From NCBI GenBank assembly GCA_028583415.1, contig CM053267.1, positions 13,835,769 to 13,899,768 on the forward strand: DNA of 64,000 nucleotides, in the 5' to 3' direction. Within the stretch, counting starts at the first letter, position 1. Each line of letters begins with the position of its first letter. This stretch comes from Protea cynaroides (taxonomy: Eukaryota > Streptophyta > Magnoliopsida > Proteales > Proteaceae). Both the position numbers and the translations under genes were made by a program. Positions 49,700 to 60,317 of this stretch are shown one piece after another. A model generated the notes under the pieces. That model did not search any database. It saw only the letters and a program-made list of their open reading frames with translations, and was not told the DNA's origin.

Positions 49700-49835
49700 T
49701 TTAATCGAATACGCATGAGTTGCACTCGCATGAGGAGACATGCATATCCACTAAATCTTCGGCTTCCATTGTCGCCACATGCCCGTACACAGGAGCATTC
49801 ATATAATCTTCAACGGTGGTACCTGCATCATCAAC
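49700..49835 (-). other. LTR coding-like segment, element C 3' LTR copy
   Basis: Minus strand VDDAGTTVEDYMNAPVYGHV, continues ATMEAEDLVDMHV and ends SSCECNSCVFD then stop. Confidence 0.5.
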
Positions 49836-50897
49836 TAAAAGTATTCGAATTCAAAAGGGTGAGCACACATCACGGCTCAGTGAGCAAAAAAAAAAACAAT
49901 GCAACAATACATATGCATGCAATCAATTCATATCTTTGGTCTGGTTTAAAGTTTGCAATGTGCTATAGAAAGGATAGGTGGCCATCGCACCTCTATACAC
50001 GAGTGTGTGGAAACGCCCAATGAAAACAGCACTGTCGCCCCACATGCACCCACCATGGACTATATACATCCCATGAAAACGGCATGGCTGTACCGGTTGC
50101 CCATACCAACACGTAAGCCCCTGTTGGCGAGGGCTTGCAAACTGGGCTCGCAACTAACCAACCCTAATGTCAAACAATGTATCCAAGGCCTCACCCCAGC
50201 ATCCCTCAATACATCCATAGAGATAGAGATAGGGTCTGGTGACCAGGCTGAACCACAATGCCACGTCTCCCCTGATGCCCTACGACATATTAGTTCCGCT
50301 AAGGTAATGGCGATACGACGATGTTAGTGGACAAGACTTGAGTAGAGATAGAGCTAGAGTTTGGTGACCAGACTGAACCACAATGTCATGTCCTCCCCCT
50401 GATGCTCCACTCGCATCAAGCACACTAACACTTGCTTAGTGGACATGACTTGAATAGACCATGGCACAATATACCCCGATGAGAACGGCATCGAAGTACC
50501 GGTTGATACCATCCCTACCCGTACCATGTACACTAGCCAAACACAAACATTCACATACCTATTCCTACCATCATCAACATCATCATGTTATAATCAATAA
50601 ATTTAAATATGCATGAACAGTAATAATAGAAATATTGGATGACATGTTGAATGCACATTACAAGCATACACGCATATCAAAATCATGGTATTGGACTCAA
50701 GAAATAAAAACAGTTTGTTATTAACCAATTAGTTTAGGTCTTGTTCCCTCACCTTTGTTTATTTGTAGATCCTCTTTTCAAGCCTTAAGAATCACTTTTA
50801 TATCAATATTATATTACTAGAAGACCTAACAAAGTCAATAAAATTTAATTAGAATTTATTTTAATTTTTATAGCTTGCTGTTAACTGGGGGTCGATG

Positions 50898-50927
50898 CCT
50901 AGGGTCGGATGTTCCATCGACCCTAGG
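50898..50927. repeat. LTR hairpin, C type
   Basis: CCTAGGGTCG and CGACCCTAGG form a perfect 10-bp stem around a 10-base loop. The same structure is in the 5' LTR near 57345. Confidence 0.85.
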
Positions 50928-51220
50928 TACTACCCCTCCTTTCCTGAACATCCCGAATGTTGGGGGTCGATGGGGGGTCAGACAATTCATAGACCCCCTG
51001 CGACCCCTAGTCACGGGTCGATGGGGGGGTCGATGGGGGGTCGGACGTGCCTGTTAAAACCTGCGACCCTACCCTCATTTTGACTATTTTTGAGTAAATT
51101 TTCATATTAGGTCTTGATTTTTCTTCACACACTTAGTCCACTTGGCTCGACTATGATATGTAGACGGGTCTCGACACAAAATATAAGGTTAGGCCGGGTT
51201 CATGGCGTGCGGATCTTACA

Positions 51221-51325
51221 ACTCCACCACCCTTAAAAGAAATTTCATCCTCGAAATTTGAAAGTACGGATCTTACAACTCCCCCATCCTTAAAATAAAT
51301 TTTTCCCTCAAAATTTTGAATTTAC
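51221..51325 (-). other. Element C duplicated polypurine-tract region
   Basis: Two tandem blocks on the minus strand, GAGGATGAAATTTCTTTTAAG...GTGG and GAGGGAAAAATTTATTTTAAG...GGGGG. The inner one is followed by TTGTAAGATCCG, an LTR-start look-alike. Confidence 0.6.
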
Positions 51326-52640
51326 TTCGGAGTCAATAGGTAGGAATTCTATTTCCGCATTACATCTTTTTCCTACTATGCACTCTTCTCCACGTCTTGT
51401 CTTTGCCAGGTTACCTTCATATAATAATTATCCCGGCTTTGGAAACATTGTACCTTCCCACTAGTGAACTAGGCTGGTACCACTTCAATAGTTAAACATT
51501 CTATCTAATCTAGTGATTCCGTGGTCACTACCTTTGATATGGATCTCCAATGCACTTCTTCAATAAAGACACAAAATACATCATGCACACTAGAAATGGA
51601 TAGCGGTAACGCTAATTGATATGCAACTTTTCTACGTCTTTCCAAAGTTTATAAGATCTAACACATATATAGAATACAACTTTCTCTTCTTGTCTAATCG
51701 TTTCAAACTACGTATAAGTGATTTCATCAAAAACACTTTGTCACTTATGGCGAACTCAAGGTCATGGTGTCTCTTCTGACATCTTGAGCTATCCTGCCCC
51801 TTTTTTTTTTTTTCTTGTCTACCACTCGATAGTTTTCTTCATTAGACTTAGGTCACAAAATTCTTCATTCACCGACTTTATTCCAAAATAAAGGAATTTG
51901 ACATTTCTACCGTACCATGCTTCATAGGTAACATTTACATGGTAGCTTAGTAGCAACTTCAATTCAAGGTAACTTCTCAATTCAAGTTCCTTGAAATCAA
52001 TTTTACAAGCTCGAAGCATATCTCTTAGGATCTGTATAGTCCACTCCGACTGTCCGTCGGTTTAAGGTAAACTGCGGTACTAAACTTCAACTTTGTCCCC
52101 ATTATTTTCTGTAGATCCTCTCAAAACTTCGAGATAAGGCATAAGCCTCTGACCGACACTAAGCTCTCATGCATACCATTCAATCTGGAAATACTATCCA
52201 CATATAGCTTAGGTAGCCGCTCCAAAGCATACCGAGGTCGTATAGCAATGGACTAAGCTATCTTCATAAGGCGATCAACAATCACCCAACCATGTCAACC
52301 GATTTGGGAGTCAGTGGCAAATCATTGACATAGTTCACGATACTGTAATTCCATCCCAAAACAAAAGTCAGGGTTTGGTTTTCCTTTTTTAAGTCTGCTT
52401 ACACCGTTCCTATATACAGACCTAACAAAATTACTACTTCTACTTCATCCATCAATTCAGAGATGATCTTTAATGCCACAAGTGCAACCGACGAACCATT
52501 GCTCCATAAGTTCATCCATAAATTCTCGCTTAATTGGATCATCATGAGTTTCTATTATATGTTACTCTCTTTTCAAATCTGAATCTATTGCTGCGAAACA
52601 TAAGGTAGCATTTATACTGGGTCCTTCCTTGGACTTCATA
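51326..52640 (-). pseudogene. Element C integrase/chromodomain remnant
   Basis: Corresponds to element A 590-1920 and O 58600-60120 in order. Only scraps read, such as MLRACKIDFKELELRSYLEL near 52000 (integrase C-terminal half). No intact DDE triad was found. Confidence 0.7.
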
Positions 52641-52835
52641 ATTTCCATCGACGATCGTATAAGCAGTTTGTAATCTACAGATTTAAGGGGTATATTTAGT
52701 TTCTTTCGAAATGACACAGATATAAAAGGATGAGTAACTCCATAATCAAAGAGCACTCTGGTAGGAATGCCATTACTAGGTACAATACCTGTGATTTGTT
52801 TTAATTTAGTCTACATGCTCATGCAATGTAACATA
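52562..52835 (-). pseudogene. Element C protease fragment joined to the RNase H-integrase linker
   Basis: A frame begins MLFDYGVTHPFISVSFRKKL, the protease active-site region; the family D-S/T-G triad reads DYG here, so the protease is probably inactive. The protease-like part ends around LIRSSM (near 52650). The same frame continues as KEGPSINATLCFAA, which is linker sequence between RNase H and integrase (compare AGPSTNAALCAAV in O near 60130). Everything encoding RT and RNase H between these two points is missing, with the junction at about 52645-52660. Confidence 0.8.
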
Positions 52836-52924
52836 AGATGATAGGTTCAGGTCATACCTGGGACCACATCAGACTATGCGGCAGCATCCTTGGCTGAAAC
52901 AGCGTAAGCTCTTCCTTGCTGTAG

Positions 52925-54141
52925 TTATTTTCTGGACTTAGTACACTCTCTTGAGACATGCCCTACTTGGTTGCAGTTAAAACATCTGATCCCCTCACCA
53001 TTTTCCTTTGGTTGCCGTGGGGTTGCTAAAATGGTTTTGGTTGCAGCATTGAAGCCCAGGGTACGGAAGGGTTGGAATACCTTGGTGTTCCCTCCGTTGT
53101 AAAAATTTTCATTTAGCCTTTTGATTCCCCTATTTTGAGTAAAATAGCTCTCTTTCTGGCTCGACTCTATCACTCGAGCAATTTGTACAGCTTCATTGTA
53201 GATTTTCTTCTCTAGTCCCAAAACATGTTCGCGTATGCTTCCCCTAAGTCCCATGACGAACCTTCGGGTTTTCGTATCCTCCTCTTGCATACTGACTGGT
53301 GCAAAGAAAAATAGCTCCTCATAACATTGTTGATATGCGTCGACAATCATCTGCCCCTGATATAAACTCAGGAACTCTCTCTCCACAGAATCTCTGAAAC
53401 TTCTAGGGAAGTGTTTCTCAAAGAATGCCTCTTTGTATATATCCCAGGTCAAGTGGGCGTGTTTGGTTAATAGATATGTCCTGGTAGACTTCCACCAATG
53501 GTGTGCATCGCTCTTGAGCATAAATGTGGCACACAACACTTTCTCCTCCTCATTTACTGTCATCATCATAAAATTTCTTTCCATTTCGTCAATCCAGTGT
53601 GCCGGCCACAAAGGATCTGTTGCCTTACCATCGAATTCTTTGGGCTTCATCTTAAGAAAATGCCCGACTAGTCTGGAACGGTCCAACTGATACGGAGCAT
53701 AGGCCCCGTACATAGGTGGTTGGTACTGATAACCACCTTGAGCTATCTTAGGGTTCTGCACTGGAGCTTGCATGACTGGTGTTTGAGGTGCATGGGGTAC
53801 TGCATTATTTTCCCCCTGGTATTGTGCTTGCCTGTCCTGCTGGCATCTGTGTCGTATGTGCAGTTGAAAAAACCACGCCTATGGCAGCTTGCATATTAGT
53901 TTGCACCTATTTTATTTGTTGCAGTTGTTGTGCCAAGTTCATTACGACTGTAACTAAATCTATAGGTGGGGCTGGCAAGTTTGTAGGATTTGCCTGACCA
54001 AGGATTTGCCTGACCATTATCTCCTGGCGGTGCCACGTTTGGATTCTCTGGTACTTCAGGAATTTCATGACTGGTTTCATCTACCGGTGGTGGTGGTGGG
54101 ATTTGGTTACGTCCTCGTCTGTTCCCCCTTCGCCCAGCCAT
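52925..54141 (-). pseudogene. Element C gag (capsid and zinc knuckle preserved, N-terminus frameshifted)
   Basis: Two open parts. 54141-53896 is the N-terminus (MAGRRGNRRGRNQIPPPPP). 53773-52925 is a 282-residue open frame with a retrotransposon Gag domain (DPLWPAHWIDEMERNFMMMT, TWDIYKEAFFEKHFPRSFRD) and one CCHC knuckle CFNCNQVGHVSRECTKSRK at its end. Between 53895 and 53774 a stop and at least one frameshift break the reading. Gag forms the particle that packages element RNA. The long clean frame suggests recent loss. Confidence 0.85.
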
Positions 54142-54183
54142 TTCCTATTCTAGTGGTGTAGTGTCTGAAAAGTCATAGAACAC

Positions 54184-55852
54184 GTGAGGCAATCATTATA
54201 TATTTCATTCTCATATTTGGATACACTAACGAATGGTATTTTAAATTTTTCAGATCATTCAATGAAAAATACTATCTTTTCTATGCAGGGTCGATGGTGG
54301 GGGTCGATGGGTATCCGACCCTCAGTATCCGACCCTGGGAAATCATCCATTTTTCCCGAGAGCCGGCGGTCGATGGGGGGGTCGGAGTATGTCCGACCCA
54401 GGGTGCGACCCTTGGTTCTCTGTCAGGTTCCCGAGAGCCGAGGGTCGATGCGGGGGTTGATATGGGTGGGTCGATGGTCTTGGTCGAATTCTCCGACCCC
54501 CGGACTAAAAATCAGATTTTTAAGTTCTGATTCTGAGTCCATTTCCCATTCTTCCTCCTTCATTTCGACTCGTCTCATCCCTCTGAGTTGCTACAGTGGA
54601 AACTCCGATCCGTTAGTGGTTTGTGCTTCTTGTTTCGACGACTATACCTCCTCTACAGGTATATCTTCTATGTTTTCATGTTTTTAGGTTTCCTTACCCA
54701 GGTTTTTGCTCATATATCTCGTTTTCATTCAATTAAACTTTTTTCAATCTTAAAAATTTGATTTTTATTGGGGGCTTTTGTTGTTGGTGGGTCAATGGAC
54801 GAAAGCCCTCAAAATATTTGAGTTTCATCGTTTGGTTATCGAGAAACTCGAGATTTTCTCTTTTGCCCAATTTGTCGAAATTTTTAAATTTCTCAAAATT
54901 TCTTCAAATTGAATCCCATTAGCTAACTTTTCCAATGGTATGAGTCTTACAGGATAGTTTAGAATCTACTTAAGTCCTTCTGCCCACGTGTTTGGGTGAA
55001 AAGTGAGGCTTTTGACCAATTTACGTCGTTATAATGTCAAAATTTTATGTTTTTCTTCTCTACTAAGCCATTATCTATTTTTCTTTGTTGTTGCTCTTGT
55101 ATTTTGTCAGACCAAGTTTTTTACAACCGTGGCTGAGGTACTTGGTGGTCCAGGTGATTGGCTGGAGTGGCCTAGTTGTTCACCTCTTTTGATTTGCTCC
55201 AATCTAGTTATCATTATTTAGCATCTACTCAGATGAGTTTTCATTACCCATTCTCGACCTAGATAGTGGTGGGGTCAAGTTGCAACATCCTCTTCTTGCT
55301 TAGTGGGCAATAGATCAGCTTGTAATGGATCTCACTCTGAGTCTCCACGTCACCGAGGAGTATAGTTTAAGCTTCTTTATAGTTGCTCTTATTCTTAATG
55401 TGTGGCCATTATTCTCTTATCTCTATTTGGATTTAGCCCGAGACCTTTCCCTTTACCTTTGCAAGGAATTAAGCATTACTAGCCATTTTCTCCTTCCTTT
55501 GTCATACGTCGAGTTTTACATCTTGTGAGTACCAACTCGATATTCAATTTTTCTGCTTTATAGATGCTTCCTTCTTCTTACTGTACTATATCCTTTGTAT
55601 TCTTAGATAACTGACCGACTTATAGATAATACCCTATATTATTTGTTTATCAGGATGAATTTTCGTCTTCTCTTTCTGTTTGATTGTATATATATGGTTC
55701 CACCTTTTATATGTACATTATTGTCTTGTTAAGTTCTGTCTCAACCAACACAGGTGTTTATGGTGTGTTTGTATTAAAACTTTCAATTTATCCTAACTCA
55801 GTTCATGGACTCCAATGGTAGTATTCAGGTTTAATGGTTAAGGCCTACGAGG
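54184..55852. other. Element C leader with antisense-like sequence
   Basis: Between gag and the primer site. 54690-55100 (plus strand) corresponds to the 5' flank of the antisense accessory gene of F, for example CACGTGTTTGGGTGAAAAGT and TTTACGTCGTTATAATGTC. 55130-55852 matches the leader of A. On the plus strand, CTCTACAG/GTATATC (54657) and TTTTTAG/GTTTCC (54690) look like splice borders. No complete protein is read. Confidence 0.5.
54284..54505. repeat. GGGTCGATGG-type word cluster outside the LTR (element C leader)
   Basis: Repeats of GGGTCGATGGG and CCGACCC in both orientations, the same vocabulary as the C LTR cluster (50888-51065), but located between gag and the leader. Confidence 0.75.
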
Positions 55853-55864
55853 GCTCTGATACCA
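55853..55864 (-). other. Element C primer-binding site (tRNA-iMet type)
   Basis: Minus strand TGGTATCAGAGC, three bases from the 5' LTR. Confidence 0.92.
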
Positions 55865-55867
55865 AGT

Positions 55868-57670
55868 TGTCACACCCCAATTCTGCTACAATCAGAATGG
55901 TGTGATGAACCGTCAATAAACCAACGGTTCAACCAGGATCTCACAATAGGCTATCCCACATATGATAAACCAAAACACATTCCACATTAATCAGAGGTAA
56001 TAAAATAAATAACGGAAGTCTTACAGATAATGAATTGAGAATCTAACTGTGATAACCATGAATAAATATCAAATTATTGTTAAATCAACTGAGACATAAT
56101 TAAATAAATATCAATTACATGTCTTTAATAAAATCTAAACAAAAACTTATCGAATACACATGAGTTGCACTCGCATGAGGAGTCATGCATATCCACTAAA
56201 TCTTCGGCTTCCATTGTCGCTACATGCCCGTACATAGGAGCGTTCATATAATCTTCAACGGTGGTACCTGCATCATCAACTAAAAGTATTCGAATTCGAA
56301 AGGGTGAGCACACATCACGGCTCAATGAGCAAACAAAATAATGCAACAATACATATGCATGCAATCAATTCATATCTTTGGTCTGGTTTAAAGTTTGCAA
56401 TGTGCTATAGAAAGGATAGGTGGCTGCCGCACCTCTATACACGAGTGTGTGGAAACGCCCAATGAAAATGGCACTGTCGCCCCACATGCACCCACCATGG
56501 ACAATATACACCCCATGAAAGTGGCATGGCTGTACCGGTTGCCCATACCAACACGTAAGCCCCTGTTGGCGAGGGCTTTCAAACTGGACTCGAAACTAAC
56601 CAACCCTAATGTCAAATAATATATCCAAGGCCTCACCCCAACATCCCTCAATACATCCATAGAGATAGAGCTAGGGTCTGGTGACCAGGCTGAACCACAA
56701 TGCCACGTCTCCCCCCCCCCCCTGATGTCCGACGACATATTAGTTCCACTAAAGTAATGGCGATACGACGATGTTAGTGGACAAGACTTGAGTAGAGATA
56801 GAGCTAGAGTTTGGTGACCAGGCTGAACCACAATGTCACGTCCTCCCCCTGATGCTCCACTCGCATCAAGCACACTAACACTTTCTTAGTGGACATGACT
56901 TGAATAGACCATGGCACAATATACCCCGATGAGAACGGCATCGAAGTACCGGTTGATACCATCCCTACCCGAATCATGTACACCAGCCAAACACAAACAT
57001 TCACATGCCTATTCCTACCATCATCAACATCATCATGTTATAATCAATAAATTTAAATATGCATGAACAGTAATAATAGAAATATTGGATGACATGTTGA
57101 ATGCACATTACAAGCATAAACGCATATCAAAATCATGGTATTGGACTCGAGAAATAAAAATAGTTTGTTATTAATCAATTAGTTAGGTCTTGTTCCCTTA
57201 CCTTTGCTTGTTTGTAGATCCTCTTTCCAAGCCTTAAGAATCACTTTTATATCAATATTATATTGCTAGAAGACCTAACAAAGTTGATAGAATTTAATTA
57301 GAATTTATTCTAATTTTTACAGCTTTCTTTTAACTGGGGGTCGATGCCTAGGGTCGGATGTTCCATCGACCCTAGGTACTACCCCTCCTTTCCTGAACAT
57401 CCCGAATGCTGGGGGTCGATGGGGGCTCGGACAATTCATAGACCCCCTGCGACCCCTGGTCACGGGTCGATGGGGGGGTCGATGGGGGGGTCGGACCTGC
57501 CTGTTAAAACCTACGACCCTACCCTCATTTTGACTGTTTTTGAGTAAATTTTTATATTGGGTCTTGGTTTTTCTTCACACACTTGGTCCACTTAGCTCGA
57601 CCATGATATGTAGACGGGTCCCGACACAAAATATAATGTTAGGCCGGGTTCGTGGCATGCGGGTCTTACA
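55868..57670 (-). repeat. Element C 5' LTR (1803 bp)
   Basis: Edges TGTCACACCCC and GCGGGTCTTACA. Collinear with the 3' LTR at 49426-51220, differing by scattered substitutions, a C-run length change at 56710-56721 and small indels. Confidence 0.92.
56125..56280 (-). other. LTR coding-like segment, element C 5' LTR copy
   Basis: Minus strand VDDAGTTVEDYMNAPMYGHV, continues ATMEAEDLVDMHD, then SSCECNSCVFDKFLFRFY and stop. Preceded by ACTTTTAG. It is the longest open copy of the family segment. Confidence 0.55.
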
Positions 57671-58489
57671 GGTATATACCGTAGGCCCATACCGCAGGAC
57701 CTTGTGTCCAACCGGTATGTCCTACGATTTGGATCCGAGAACCCGATCTCGGATCTCCCTTCCTCGTCGATCTTCGGCTTGGTTTCTAGGGTTTCTCCTA
57801 ACCCATTCTAAGGTCCAAGTATTCTAATGGCCTTCTAGTTTTGACTAGAACGTCGTATCAAACCAGATCAGATCTAAAAAAAAAACTAGGCTTCTAATTA
57901 AAATCCTAGGATTTTGGATCGCTGCGCCGCTTCACCGCTCCGATCCGAAATCCTATCATGACTAAGAGGATTGAGCACTTACCGCGGTATTCGTCGATTG
58001 GCGGTGTGCTCCTCCGACGGAAACCCCTTTCTTGAGCAGTCTCCTCCTTCCTTGCTCCTTCTCAGATCTCTTCCAGACGGCCAGGGTTTTGAGAAGGATC
58101 AAAGGAGTGTCAAAGTCTCTATTAATAATGGGAGACCGTTCTTAGGAAGGTTTCCCATGGTTGAAAACTTTCTAAATTTTGATTCGGAGTGAGGGACCCG
58201 CTGAAGTCCGTCTCCAGTCGAAAATACACATACCGATCGCACATACCGGTCTGACTAACTCAGACCGATATAGTCAGACCGGTATACACATACCGGTTGC
58301 ATATACCGGTCTGTCTGACACCGGTATAGTCAGACCGGTATATAATTTTTACAGCTTTACTCAGGTTCTCATACCTAAAAATTGAGTGGTTCGTCACCCG
58401 GCTTCTCCTTCCGGTCCGATTATGATTGGAATACCTGTCACCATATAAAACCATGGGTTAGAGCGGGTTTTTAGAACACGGTTCTTACA

Positions 58490-58595
58490 ACTCTTTCACC
58501 CTTAAAAAAAATTTGTCTCTGAAATTTGCATGTAGGTCTCACAATTCCCCCACCCTTAAAAGAAATTTCGTCCTCGAAATTGTATGTACCTTCAG
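58490..58595 (-). other. Element O duplicated polypurine-tract region
   Basis: Minus strand GAGGACGAAATTTCTTTTAAG and GGTGGGGGAATTGTGAGACC, then CAGAGACAAATTTTTTTTAA and GGGTGAAAGAGTTGTAAGAACC. The pol reading frame stays open through both blocks and ends at 58471, inside the LTR. Confidence 0.65.
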
Positions 58596-58599
58596 AGTC

Positions 58600-59316
58600 G
58601 AAAAGATGAGGGTATTCTTGTCGCATGGCATCCTCCTCCTCCCAGGTAATTTCTTCTACGTCCTGACTCTTCCAGACTACCTTGACATAGTGGATAGCTC
58701 GCCTTCGAAGCTGTTGTATCTTTTTACTGATTAGCTGGATTGGTACCACCTCGAAGGTTAAGTCTTCTGTCAAATCTGGGGGGTCTGCAACAAGAATGTG
58801 CGAAGGGTCTCTCACGTACTTCTTTAGTAATGACACGTGGAAGACATTGTGGACACTAGACATCGCTGGTGGCAATGCAAGTTGATAGGCCACTTTACCG
58901 CATCGGGATAGAATTTCATATGGTCCCACATATCTAGGACACAGTTTTCCTTTTCTTCTGAACCCCTTTAGGCCTCTTACTGGTGACACCTTCAAGAACA
59001 CTTTATCACCAACAGTAAATTCAAGGTCTCGTCTCCTGTTATTAGCATAGTGCTTTTGACACACCTGAGCTGTCTTTATTCGGTTCTTAATCTGATCCAC
59101 TGCCTTGCAAGTTTCTTCCACAAATTCTGGCCCTACGATTCGTCTTTCTCCAACTTCATCCCATAATAATGTGTTCGATATTTCTTACCATACAAGGCCT
59201 CATATGGGGCCATTTGAATCGTAGCTTGGTAGCTATTGTTGTAAGCAAACTCGATGAGGGAAAGCTTCTCATCCCAAGCCCCCTTAAAGTTGATAGCACA
59301 TGCACGAAGCATATCT
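58600..59316 (-). pseudogene. Element O integrase C-terminus and chromodomain-like tail
   Basis: After the broken core, the frame from 59121 reads HYANNRRRDLEFTVGDKVFL, then the GPY/F-type module PRYVGPYEIL, FHVSLLKKYVRDPSH, and a chromodomain-like end: IQQLRRRAIHYVKVVWKS, QDVEEITWEEEDAMRQEYPH, LF. The aromatic and acidic positions of the Tekay-type tail are kept. A frameshift near 59170 (after YEALYGKKYRT) separates it from the core. The tail is thought to bind modified chromatin. Confidence 0.88.
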
Positions 59317-59740
59317 TCTAGGATCTAGATGGTCCTCTCTGACTGACCATCCGTTTGAGGGTGGAAAGTTGTACTAAACTTTAGTTTCGTTCCCATGGCC
59401 TTCTGTAGTCCCTCCCAGAACTTCGATGTGAACCGTGGATCTCTATCAGATACTATGCTCTTTGGGACACCGTGAAGTCTGACTATATTGTCCACATATA
59501 ATTTTGCCAACTTGTCCATGGTGTATTGCGGTCTGACAGGGATAAATCTGGCGGTCTTGGTAAGGCGATCTACAACTACCCAAACAGCATTCACTAACCT
59601 CGGAGTCATAGGTAGACCGCTCAGGTAATGGTTGCAATAATCCTGCGGGCCTCTGTCTTTCTGCTTTAACTTGCTGGCAGTTTAAACATTGAAATACATA
59701 TCGGGCCACATCTGCTTTCATACCCCTCCACCAGTACAAT
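59317..59740 (-). pseudogene. Element O integrase zinc-binding region and core, with internal deletion
   Basis: Starts with the zinc-binding end CLNCQQVKAERQRPAGLLQP and LPE. It then jumps to what is, in another frame, GLPMTPRLVNAVWVVVDRL. About 14-18 codons present in D (the segment with ITMDFV) are missing, and with them the first catalytic Asp of the DDE triad. The second Asp (IVSDRDPRFTSKFWEGL) and the Glu (DGQSERTI) remain, followed by a stop near 59325. The integrase must be inactive. Confidence 0.88.
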
Positions 59741-60317
59741 CTCTTTAGGTCATGGTATATCTTAGTGCTCCCAGGATGTACTGAATATGGAGTGGAGTGA
59801 GCTTCAACATGATTCGGTTTCTGATTTCCAGATCTTCATTCTCAGGTATACATAAACGCCCATGATATCTGAGTACCTTGTCTGCATCCAAGGTGAAATC
59901 ATGGTTGGCTCGACCCTTTTCCAAATCTTCTTGAACTGTCCTGAGGTATGGGTCCTATAGGACTGCTGCTTTTATTTCTTCCTTCAGGTCAGGCAAAATC
60001 TTCAGTGCTACAAACATAAGGGTAAACTGGTGTATCAACCCTTGCTCAATAGGATCATCTGCTGACTTTATTAAGAGCTGTTCTTCATCCTCTGATGAGC
60101 CAGAAACGGCAGCACACAATGCTGCATTTGTACTTGGCCCTGCTTCAGGGTTCGATGCCCATTTCCTGCTCAGAGCATCAGCTACAATGTTAGCTTTACC
60201 AGGGTGATACTGAATGTCACAGTCGTAGTCCTTGAGTAATTCTAACCACCTCCTCTGCCTCATGTTCAGGTCTTTTTGAGTGAAAAGGTACGTCAGGCTT
60301 TTGTGGTCAGACTTAAT
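59741..60317 (-). pseudogene. Element O RNase H C-terminus and linker to integrase
   Basis: MRQRRWLELLKDYDCDIQYH, PGKANIVADALSRK (typical RNase H end with the last Asp), then a serine/acid-rich linker with GPSTNAALCAAVSGSSEDEE. Stop after AAVL at 59955; decayed linker and HHCC-region sequence (DADKVLRYHGRLCIPE) continue to 59750. Confidence 0.85.

Larger units (their letters stand above)
49426..51220 (-). repeat. Element C 3' LTR (1795 bp)
   Basis: Edges TGTCACACCC and CGGATCTTACA. A single GGGTCGATGGGG-type cluster at 50888-51065. It is shorter than the A, D and F LTRs because the TATA-bearing core and second cluster are absent; no TATA-like core was found next to the cluster. Confidence 0.92.
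49426..57670 (-). mobile_element. Element C: complete-ended, pol-deleted Tekay-type element nested in O's 3' LTR
   Basis: Two LTRs (49426-51220, 55868-57670) and a perfect 5-bp duplication GGTAT (49421-49425, 57671-57675). In transcription order: 5' LTR, tRNA-iMet primer site, long leader, gag, a protease fragment, a direct join to the RNase H-integrase linker, integrase remnants, polypurine blocks, 3' LTR. RT and RNase H are missing. The LTRs look alike along their whole length with a few scattered differences, so the insertion is younger than A. It would have needed enzymes from another element. Confidence 0.92.
47842..58489 (-). repeat. Element O 3' LTR, two parts (47842-49425 and 57676-58489) split by element C
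   Basis: The left part begins TGTCACACCCCAATTTCG; the right part ends CACGGTTCTTACA. Together about 2.4 kb. The two parts join within ACCGGTAT-type sequence on either side of the GGTAT duplication. Tandem modules (48478-48545, 48655-48740, 48785-48860) each hold GATAGAGCTAGAGTCTGG-like and CCTCCCCCTGATACCCTA words. Confidence 0.88.

Noticed and set aside
54184..54687. Plus-strand protein of 167 residues in the C leader
   Set aside because: About half of it is the GGGTCGATGG cluster; the rest shows no domain. It could be exon-like leader of an antisense unit, but coding is unsupported.
47842..58489. O and C as one element with three LTRs
   Set aside because: C has its own duplication GGTAT and its own vocabulary; the O LTR halves join across it.
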